From assembly GCA_018105865.1 (NCBI GenBank), contig CM030867.1, positions 6,558,369-6,622,368 on the forward strand: a DNA stretch of 64,000 nucleotides. Direction: 5' to 3'. Shown here one piece after another: positions 44,033-53,900 of the stretch; position 1 is the first letter of the stretch; every line of letters starts with the position of its first letter. Position numbers and translations under genes: made by a program. Source of the stretch: Metaphire vulgaris. Its lineage: Eukaryota; Annelida; Clitellata; Crassiclitellata; Megascolecidae. The notes below the pieces were generated by a model that worked only from the letters and a program-made list of their open reading frames with translations, ran no database searches and was not told the origin of the DNA.

Positions 44033-44963
44033 TGTAGCGAATTTAGATAATAGCATAGAACCCTTAGTAGAAATAGACGCAAGTGAGCCATTAATAATTC
44101 ATGAGCTTAATCCTTTGACAGGTAGCCGCCCGCATAGGTAGTCAGGCCCAATATAATAATAATAGATTGCATAAAGGAAAGACAGGCTGAGTGGTAGACG
44201 ATTAGTGAATGGCGCGCAGCAATTAGAGAGCGGTGATGAGTGTGAGCTAGCAGGATGAGTGCATGCGGCAGAAATCGTATAAATAGCCGGTTCTGCCATA
44301 GATCAGGACCGATGGCCGAGGCGGCGTGTGATGGTAAGAAGGTCCATATAAGTGCATGTAAGGATAGTGCACTATGCACCCTATGCACCCTATGCACCCG
44401 TAGGAAAAGTGCACCCTGAGGTTATGGAAGCACCCTTGAGATTAAGTGCATTGCGAGAGGTGCATTGCGAGAGGCGCATTGAGAGAGGTGCATTGCGGAG
44501 GTGCATTGCGAGAGGTGCATTGTGAGAGGTGCATTGAGAGAGGTGCATTGCGAAGGTGCATTGAGAGAGGTGCATTGCGAGAGGTGCATTGCGAGAGGTG
44601 CATTGCGAGAGGTGCGGTGCAAGGCACTGAGAGTAAGGCGGTACGGTAAGAGGTAAGGTGCACGAGGAGAGGTAAGGTGCACAGTGAAAGGTAAGGTGCA
44701 CGGAGAGGAGTAAGGTGCACGGAGAGTTAAGGGAGAGGAAAGACGATGCATAGAAAGAGGGATTAAGTGTGGAATATAGGAACGGAGTGCAGGTAAAGTG
44801 CGCGTAGTGACAGGTGGTAGTAAGAGAGCCTGAGATCTTAGCCAAAAAGCTAAGACGAACGACCACGTGCCTTAGTTGAGTCACAACCCCGTGTGCGCCG
44901 AACCGGGCGGAGCCATCTTGAGTTTAGGAGGCGTAGGAACCTCGATAGGCCCGGTTCGCCACA
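44033..44963. mobile_element. Solo LTR, 931 bp
   Basis: Starts TGTAGCGAA and ends TTCGCCACA with a 4-bp duplication TTAC (44029-44032, 44964-44967). The empty site can be read directly from the paralogous Harbinger copy at 42787-43210. TATAAATAG at 44278-44286 could be its promoter. No internal region remains, so it arose by LTR-LTR recombination. Confidence 0.82.
44446..44620. repeat. 14-bp minisatellite inside the solo LTR
   Basis: About twelve copies of GTGCATTGCGAGAG with small changes, followed by looser GTAAGGTGCACGGAGAG units to about 44720. The Cys- and His-rich open frames across it are artefacts. Confidence 0.88.
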
Positions 44964-45216
44964 TTACAATGGAAAAAAGCATGACAAAAAGTCACCACCA
45001 CCACAGTTTGACACTCGATGAGCAAAAAAGGGGAAAAATGGTCATCACCGCAAAAATAATAACCTTGTTATTGGGGCCTCTTAATTATTGATCTTGTAGG
45101 GGTCAAAAGTTTTTGACGTAATTATAGGTGGCGGGGTGAGTGAAAGTTGACAGGTGTTGACAAGGGGGGGTCAAAAATTGCCCCAAAATTGTTGACATAA
45201 TTAATGGACAGCCCTC

Positions 45217-45261
45217 TAGGCGTGGCCTTGGTGTTGAGTTTCGGTACAAAGGCCCACAATT
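45217..45261. other. Short spacer between Harbinger copy and CGGTT element
   Basis: Unique sequence of 45 bp ending near the CAATTGCT that is repeated after 47543. Confidence 0.4.
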
Positions 45262-45679
45262 GCTGGAGCTGTTACGGTTTCACCTCGTGCAATTTCGGTC
45301 GGTTTCGGTTCGGTTTTAACAGCTAAAAATCCGCGGTTTCGGTTAGGTTCGGTTTTTTGAACATCAGTAGAATGCACAGCTTTTATAAGCGTTAAAAATA
45401 GAGAAAGCGTTTTGTGTCATGCCTATGATGAGTCAGCAGCACTGCCTATGAGAAAGTGATGTAAATTTTATGTAGATTTACTTTTATGTAGCAATTCTTG
45501 GCAATTGCATTAACCCTTCGACGGGCGTGAAAAGTGTTATACAAGTAAGGGCGTGGGGTCACTTTTGACCCCATGCTAATTATAATGCATTTGAGTAAAA
45601 TAATCATATACTACATATTGAACAACAACAAAGTCATTAACTTTATTGTCTTATAAGTCGAACAGTTATGTTATATTAT

Positions 45680-46190
45680 GTTAATATGTCAATTTATATA
45701 GCGCAATAATCATAACTGAAGACCAAGTCAAGAAGACTTTACATTCTGCACTTATACGATATATCAAACAAGTATGTCTTAAGTTTCTTTGCAAACAACT
45801 CGATGTTAGATTCCATAGACACGTTGATAGGTAGGGCATTCCAGAGGATAGGGCAGGGCGCGATTTGCGGGGGGGGGGGAATCTTCCCTACTGCTACATC
45901 CCCACCACTACATCCCCCCACTGCTACAGTTTCCAGCAACCACATCCCCCCAAGCTCGACATATCCCCCCACTGCTCCAGGTCACAAATCGCACCCTGGG
46001 ATAGGGTTCCCTCGCGTAACGTATCTCTCGTCAAGTCGCACGGTCTTGGATGGAGGGGGAACAAGCAACTTGACACTGTGACCAGATCGGAGCTGATGAC
46101 GCCGGTCAGTAGGCGAATGCCTGTGGGCTAGTTCAGGGAGGTAGCCGGGGAAAGTTGGATCGTACAAAGATCGAGATGTTAGTGGTACCA
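45680..46190 (-). mobile_element. LINE 3' end inserted in the piggyBac element
   Basis: The reverse strand reads LRSGHSVKLLVPPPSKTVRL, DERYVTRGNPI, then after the nested MITE LWNALPINVSMES and KKLKTYLFDI, with the 3' end TATATAAATTGACATATTAA. Same family as 16871-17092. Confidence 0.8.
45854..45998. mobile_element. 145-bp hAT-type MITE, innermost of the nest
   Basis: Ends CAGGGCGCGATTTGC and CAAATCGCACCCTG; exact 8-bp duplication GGATAGGG (45846-45853, 45999-46006). It interrupts the LINE codons between RGNPI and LWNALP. C-rich interior CTGCTACATCCCCC repeats. Confidence 0.9.
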
Positions 46191-47543
46191 CAGTGGTTAC
46201 ACAAAAAATTACTGTAAATGTCCTTCGTTAATGTCTTAAAGCTAGCCGTAGGCCTAAGCCTATATCATCAAAAGTATTTCGTCAATTAGAAGAGAGGCAC
46301 TTTAAACAGACGATCTCACAGTGCTCAGTACACAGATTCTTGTGACATGCCTTGCACGTAGCCGTGGCCTTTTTGTCCTCCTGTCTGACATAAACATGAC
46401 ATCAACCTCGTTTCTTTGGCGGCTCCTGAGTGGCATCTACTAGTCGTGCTCTGATCAGACTAGGATGAGTTGCAACAGATCGTCGCTGCTCCTGTAGCTC
46501 GATCTTTACAAAGACCTTTTCCCAGTCATTTGATAAAGACTTATGACTATGACTTTTGATAAACAGCCGGCGTACAGTATTTCTCCGTCAGTTCCGTCCA
46601 CCTTCAACTTACCAAAAGGACGAAAGCGTTGAGTGCTGCCATATCTATCAGATTGCAGAACAGCACTACTGGCCAACGTCTGGTTGCAAACTTAGTGCTG
46701 AAAGTTTCTATCATTTGTAAGAAACCAATGAGGAGTCGCCAGTCTCTTTGAACCCGACAAGGGACGAATACAACTTGCGTCCGGCCGCAGTTACAAATTC
46801 TTTTGGCAGCCCTACTCGATTGGCATGAATAGTACCAACCATAGTTGCTCTCTTCGTGTTCAGAATATCTCTAGCTAGGGCCAGAGACGTGAAATAGTTA
46901 TCAGTGGTATTGTTGCGACCGTCACAGTAAAGAGGTTGCAAGAGTTGGTGGACAACTTTTCCTCCCAGATCTTTGCACGGACCTTCATTGGGGCGCTACC
47001 TTTGCCGGAATATATACTGGCGCTGTACATGTACTTTGTATAAGAAAGTAAAATGTACAACATAAAAAGACACTGATACATATCAGCATTGCTATGCCAC
47101 ATAGGCAAACTGTGTAGGCCTAATCTTGTAGTCCGGTGAGACACAAATGCTAAACAGTATTGGGGTCAATAATGACCCCATGACCCAATTTGTATAAATA
47201 TGCTCTTAATTTTTAATCATCACCAATTTTTTCGCGTACTATACTGGAATAGGTAATAACATCATGTGGGAACAATGTCATGAAAGCTCAAAGTACCAAA
47301 TTTAATTTTGCCATCGTACCATGCTTACAAAGGGCTGTCTGGGGTCATTTTTGACCCCACGCCCGTCGAAGGGTTAACTGAGAAGAGAAGATGACTTGAA
47401 GTCGCGCATAATCAAGCATTGTATTTGCTATTCTCTACGAAAAATAACCGTTCAAATTGTCATGGTCAAAACCGCGGTTTCGGTTCGGTTTTAACCGAAA
47501 ACCGCGGTTTCGGTTCGGTTCGGTTAACCGTAAGTTCGTAACA

Positions 47544-47874
47544 GCATTAACAATTGCTATGTTTGATTGTTTGTGAAACGTTGATTTATAAGTTGCATGT
47601 CGCATTCATTTCAAAAAATCTGATGAAAATCGCAGAAATTCACGGCATTTTAAATATTCATGGAATTCGTGAATTTCCAATAATTTTCCAACGATCGATT
47701 GATTGGTTGATTGATTGATTGAACAAATCATCTGCTTTTGAACCATAGAATTTAATATAGGCCTACACGAATCTATGAATCAGAAATGATGAGTGGGCGA
47801 AACAACAGATTTCAACATTGAACACGTACTTCAGAAGTAGAAAGTTTAAGTGTTTTGAATGTAGGATCTTTAAA
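47544..47874. other. Upstream flank of the GLTP gene
   Basis: No further exon or TIR seen. A (GATT)n stretch at 47696-47723. The GLTP promoter should lie here but shows no obvious TATA box. Confidence 0.4.
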
Positions 47875-50800
47875 ATGACATTTTTCACAAATATTCAGCA
47901 TAAATTCCCCCCGGTTGGAGACGACAAACAAATCGAAGCGGAGCCCTTCTTGTCAGCTTCCGAGGAAATTCTTCTGATCATAGGTAAGAACCGCTACATT
48001 TGTGTAGCGCATGTATAAATATACGTGGCTTGTATGCTTAAGTTAGAATTAAGGTTTAATGTAAAGATTGCTTTCTAGTCATTTTAACTTCTAAATGTGC
48101 ATTGAATTGGAATTTCAGCTTCATTGTATTAATTTTTGCAACATGTTTATTATCATCATCATTTTAAGATCATTGTTTTTATTATACTGTTGTTCTTGTT
48201 TTATTATGTTGGAAGAGTTATACCATCCTTTCAAAATCGTTCACATCCCACGCATCGCCTGCTATAATGGTGTTCATTAAAATTCGACTAAGATTAATGT
48301 TGTTTCCTAAGTGTCTGTTATTGACCCTCTCCTCTTTCCACTTTATATACAGTACAATGCCACTTGGATCAGCTCTTTCAGATTTATCATATGACAACCA
48401 CATATATGCTTTATGCTGTTACTATTGCACTGCATTGCTTTTGTTGACAGAATTTCTTCCTTGTGCATGGAAAACTTATCTTCACATCTGCAAAAATTCA
48501 TTCTTAGATGTGCAATAATCAGACTGCCATAAACCCTTCAAAATGTGAATTCCTTCTCCTTGGAAATCCATGCCAATTGTGATTTTAAAATTATCTTAGA
48601 TCTTCCAAAGTACAAAGTATTTCAAGATCTAGAGTTTAAGCACATCTCATGCAGGTGACCTATTCCTCCATAGTCTATCTTCTGTCTCCTACTGTGACTA
48701 ATCTATGGAATGACCTGATCTTTTATGGATCTGAGTACCATCCATTGATACCTTCTACCTCATTCTTGTAAAGCGCGTTTGACTTTGGCCCTGTTAGCTA
48801 TGCTTACGACCCTCTAGAAATTGTCTTGTATAATAATATGAGTATTTTAACTGGCGCTGTAATGTTCATAGTTATTATTGTCAACTGAAAGAATAATTTT
48901 CATGTAGTTTCATGCTATTGATATTTATTTTAAGTGTCTGTCTCTTTCATATTTGAGCACATTCATTTCAACACAAATTGATAAAATTTAAAATTTTGTC
49001 TTCTCTGAATGGAAAATGGTTTTCTAACTCACTGTGAAGTGGTCAGTCACTGCTTTAAAATGCTACTTGTTATTCATAGATTTTTTGGGACCCAATTTTC
49101 TGAAGCATGCTTTTCAACGCACACGAGCGGACATCGCTGGAAATATCACGGTAAGAAATGAGCATTTGATACACATTATAGGGTAAGGTATTTTTAAAAA
49201 TTTCATGTTATAATATGCTGCCCATGTTTGTATTGTCTGTTTAAATTTTGTATTACATTTTTGGACTTTTATAATACCAATTATAATTAAGGTTGTTAAG
49301 ACCGCTGGTTTTGAAGGACTGGTTAACCGTTCAAAAAAGACCGGTTAACCGCTCGTTAGCGGCAGTCTGGTGTCGTGCCAACATCAAAGCGCTTTGATGC
49401 CGCTGGCGCCAATGCCGGTGTCCTGCGCTGCTACAACAAAGCGTTTTGATGTTTTCAAATTGAAATTACGGTTAACCGGTCAAAGTTAAAAGGACCGGTC
49501 CTTGCTCTTAGGACCGGTTAACCGTTAACAACCTTAATTATAATACAAGAGGTGTCAATGGACATGAGGGAAGCAGCAGTAGTCTAGTATAGTTGAACAT
49601 ATTTGGCATTAGAAATTTAACAATTAAACAGCTCCATCTGTGACATGCACACCATTGTTTGATGTCCTTCTCCCAGTTAATATGACTGGGATTTTATGAC
49701 TTTGTCATCATCAAATCAGTGCAACCTTGATACTTGTGCTTTCTAACTGATTTCTCATTTAGTTATCTGATTTCACTGTTTCTCGTGCCTCATTGGCTCA
49801 TTCTGTGGATGTAAACTGTCTTTAGATGAGTGTTGTCCACCAATACAGAGTGGACTTTAATATGGTTTGCATAGCATTTTAGGCTTATGACTGGTTCGTT
49901 ATATAAATTGAAGATTTTGTATCAGTATGTGTCATTGATGACACCTTTATATGGAATGTATGAAAGATATTGCATATATATCAACTGTCCTCAGATCTCA
50001 CCAAAATTGGTCTTTTCCTTATCTTCCACTTAGCTCGTATGCTCATGTGCTAGCAGTTTGAGAACATTCTTTTGTCGATAATTAATATAATGGGCCGTAA
50101 TCATTTTATCTACTGCTAGAAGAAGTGAAGAAACATCAGCTGCAGCCACTTTGAAAGTTGGCTTAGACACATGCCTAATGAAACATTTTGCTCCTTTTTA
50201 TGAGCTGCATTTTTTTTACTTTTACCTCTACATGCTGCTATACAGAGCTCTTCCCAGGGTGGGAAGTTAGCTGAGTGGTAACAACGTTGGACGATGGAGC
50301 AGAAGGTCGCGGGTTCAACTCTCGCGAGAGCCCTAAGGTTAACTCAGCCTTCTTTCGCCAGATGGCGATGGCAAATGAGTAGCGGATTAATCTGAAGAGT
50401 AAACAGGCGCGTTGCATAACACTGGCCCCGTATCACGTAACTTGCACCAGTCGCCTGGCAGAGGGCCTTGGTAACAGAGGTCAGCGCCGCCCTACAAGCC
50501 TTGAGGTTAGCCTCGAGTGCTCGGGAAGGACTTTACTTTTTACTTCTTTTTTATACAGAGCTCTAGATTTCTTATTCATGGTAGATTTTATATCTAATTA
50601 TGGTAGATTATGGGTTTTTGATGACTGTTATTTTATTTATTTCTATTGGACTCTGTAATGTGTCCTTGCTCCTGACATTTTGGTAGGTTCACCGACATTT
50701 GCGCGACAACACTTGCGTGCCGACATTTGCACGCTGACATTAGCGCGTATTTCGAGGAAGTACGAATTGCACTATAAATTAAAAATCATCTGTGCTTTAA

Positions 50801-50877
50801 TAACTATAGTCTTAATCATAACTCAAAATCAAACCCTAACTCTCACCCTAACCCCAATAATAATAATAATAATAATA

Positions 50878-50925
<48 letters not shown>

Positions 50926-53900
50926 GTGATTTTAAGTGGTTTAGGAGGCTAAGTAAGCCTGTGTGAAAACCACTGATGTAACCATCTTATTTATATCAAC
51001 TAATATCGCGCAAATGTTGGCATGCAAATTTTGGCGCGCAAATGTTGGTCGCACATTTGACAGGTCACCTTTTGGTAAAATGGCACACAAGAAATTATTA
51101 GTTTTATAATAATAAAAATAATAATAATAATATGTTGTGGCAACTATTTTAGACAATTCATCACAAGTACGTCAGTGATCCTGTTAAATTTAAAACACTG
51201 AATTCAATGTTGCAAGATGAGGAGTTGACAAAGACTTCATTTTCAGCAACTGTTGCATTGCTTTGGCTGAAAAGGTAAATTGTGCTGAGCTTATGAATTA
51301 TCATACTAGTGATGCCATATTTCTTTGGCCTGTTTCATTGTTTAAGAACTTCAAGTCTGTGAAAAGTTGCATTTTATGTTCAACGATTATTAATTTTGAT
51401 TTCTGCTGTTAGAATACAGTACCGTAAAACCTCTTTAGCTCGCCCCTCTTTAGTTCGCCGAACTCCCCTCTCGTCATTATGAAGGGATTTCCACCCATGT
51501 AATTTACCTCATTAAGTTGCCAGACTCGCTGCTCAGTGCTCACCCTTGCGACAACTTTCAGAGTTCCATGTCTGTGTATTTTAACCTCAATAGCTTGCCA
51601 GTTGTGACTTAGGTAACCTGTTTGACCATTTATGCAAAGCTTTCGAACTACAGTTTACACAATTAATAACCCCTCCCGATGAATATGCCGGTGTTGATAG
51701 TTAATCAGCTATCAACCTGTGAGCTAATGATTGATGAAGAAATTGTGACATCAGATGCCATGGCAAGTGGTGAGGAGGAAGGTGACAGTGAAGAAGAAAA
51801 CCTGACTGATCTTGATAAAGCCATGGAAACGGCTTCTGTTTCGCTCCGGCAGGCTCTATTGCTCTAGATATGTTAATTTGTTTCTTTGAACAGAATGAAC
51901 TGGCAGCTGAGGATGATATGCAGCATCTGTCAATAATTAAGCTCAGTACAGATTTTTTCATTTATTTATTTCAACTCAACTCAAGAGTTCTTACGTGCAG
52001 TATACCAGAGTAGATTTTAATAACAGCAGTGGCATGCCAAGAGTGGTGGACGCCCGGGGCCAAGTTTAATTTGTATGCCCCCACCTTGGTGTTAACGAGC
52101 AAAAAAGGTCACAGAGGCAGTTTGGATGCCCCTATCTGGTGGATGCCCGGGGCCACCGCCCCACCAGCCCCCCTCTGCACACCACTCTATAGCAGTGCAA
52201 TATAGAACCTAAATTAATGGACTAATTGAAAACAGTGTTAGATACTAATGATACATTGTTTTCCATCCAAACTAATGTCAACAAATCTGGATCACAATCC
52301 TAGACTAGTTGAATAACCAAGTAACAGAGTAAAGAAACATTATTCATTAGTTATATAGCATTATACTGTGCGTTGTGTGTGTACTTCCAACACATCAAAT
52401 TTAATCGAGATGAAAAAAGATACCAAAAGGGAACAAAGTTCCTGTTAGAAGGTATCTTATAGTAGCAGATAGTTTCAAAAGATATAAGGAAGCAATATTA
52501 TAGAGAGCAGTGTAAATAAATACTGAAAGCTTGGATTCTAAAATAGGCATGTTAATTAATTTTTTTATTAATTCATATACAGTGATTGAGTAGATAATTA
52601 ATTAATCAGTTGTTATTCTGGTTAATTAAAGGGTGTTATATGTCTTTCTTAAAACTGTTTAAACAAGTTATGTTGATTAGATAGGAGGGAAGGCTATTCC
52701 ATATTCGTGGACTAAGGTATTTGATGGTAAAGAGTCTGGTGTTAGTATACTGGTAAGCAGAAGGAAGAGAGTTTTGTTCACATTTCTTGTGTTATAATTA
52801 TGTATTTCCTTAATTGTTGTGAAATAGATACATTTCTGTCTATCTTGGCAGAAACATATTACCAATAAGGACTTTTCCAAAGGAATTAATTATTTTGCCA
52901 AACATTCTGGAACACTTCATAGAAGTTTAGACTAGTAACTACCGGGTATGCATGCTAAAACATTTTAATAGTATTTTCTTAGAAAGCAGAATCTGCATTA
53001 CTATACTGATAGAGGTAAGTGCTTTGCATTTGATTTATTTTTAGGACAAACTGTTGGGGGGGGGCTAGTCTAGTTTCAGTAGTGAGTATTGTATTTGAAA
53101 ACTGCCAATTTGCCTCTTGTCAAAGTTTGGTGTAGGATGAATGGTGGCAAGCTAAAGAGGTTTAACTGTATTACAAAGATTTTCATAAATTTTAAATAAG
53201 GGATCTTTCCCACGATAGAAAACTTACAAGTGAATGAATTGCTATGTTTTTCATCTCCTTTGCACATATTTTGCTTTCTTTATGTTGCAGGGGCCTTGAG
53301 TTTCTTTGCGAGTTTTGCCGACAGCTGGTGGCTGACAGCGAAGCCGAAAGACACAATACACACCTTGCCCCATACATCGACACAGCATATGAACGATCAC
53401 TTAGGCGCTACCATAACATGCTGCTTAGAGGACTTTTCTATGTAAGTAGATGCCTTTTTGCACTGGTTGCTATTTGCTAATGTCTGCTTTATGAGTACAA
53501 ATTATTATCATGACTTATAAAAATAACCCAATAATAATAATAATAATAATCAAAATGTAATAATAATCTAAAAAGCTTTTCATTGCTTTATGCTGAATTT
53601 GTCAATATATTCTCATGTTGTTAAAGTGAGTTCTTATTTCAAACAACTGTTAATTATGGTAGGCTGGTTTTGCCATTTATCTGAGATGGTTTTTGAGACA
53701 ATTTTCTAAAATGTTACCACACTGAATTTCTCATTCTGTAGTGTTCTTTTTCTTAACTCCTTTAGTGTGGAATAAAATTTTGGAAAACTCTTCCCATATG
53801 TGGATTTTTTCCCCAAAAATGTTGTGATGAAAATTTTTTGCATTTCCTATGATGATTGTAAGCATAGAAAACTCTATTATTTTAGTTATTCTTGATTGTA

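Larger units (their letters stand above)
43874..45216. mobile_element. PIF/Harbinger-like MITE, copy 2, hosting a solo LTR
   Basis: Begins GGGGCTGTCCATTAATTACG after TTA and ends TTAATGGACAGCCCTC. Internal order is the same as 42787-43210 once the LTR at 44033-44963 is removed (about 410 bp). Confidence 0.78.
45514..47373 (-). mobile_element. piggyBac element, defective
   Basis: TTAA flanks (45510-45513, 47374-47377) and TIR CCCTTCGACGGGCGTG at both ends. Subterminal palindromes GGGGTCAxxxxTGACCCC are also seen. On the minus strand 47000-46711 encodes SGKGSAPMKVRAK and NNTTDNYFTSLALARDILN of the DDE_Tnp_1_7 transposase, in different frames. Around 46430-46320 there is the Cys/His-rich C-terminal domain (CKACHKNLCTEHC). 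The N-terminal half is missing and frameshifts are present. Confidence 0.88.
45262..47543. mobile_element. CGGTT-rich inverted-repeat element, outermost of a four-level nest
   Basis: The left part (GCTGTTACGG, GGTTTCGGTTCGGTTTTAAC) and right part (AACCGAAAACCGCGG.., CGTAACAGC) are inverted. CAATTGCT occurs just outside both ends, although a few bases separate it from the repeats. hAT affiliation is possible. Its centre holds a piggyBac remnant. Confidence 0.6.

Noticed and set aside
44446..44620. Possible CRISPR-like array
   Set aside because: Units are 14 bp, contiguous and without spacers, in eukaryotic DNA; it is a minisatellite.
44390..44884. Cys/His-rich 164-codon frame on the minus strand
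   Set aside because: Produced by the 14-bp minisatellite and related repeats within a solo LTR.
51679..51867. Acidic open frame in GLTP intron 3 as a possible transposase piece
   Set aside because: Resemblance to pogo/tigger-type sequence is too weak and there are no TIRs.
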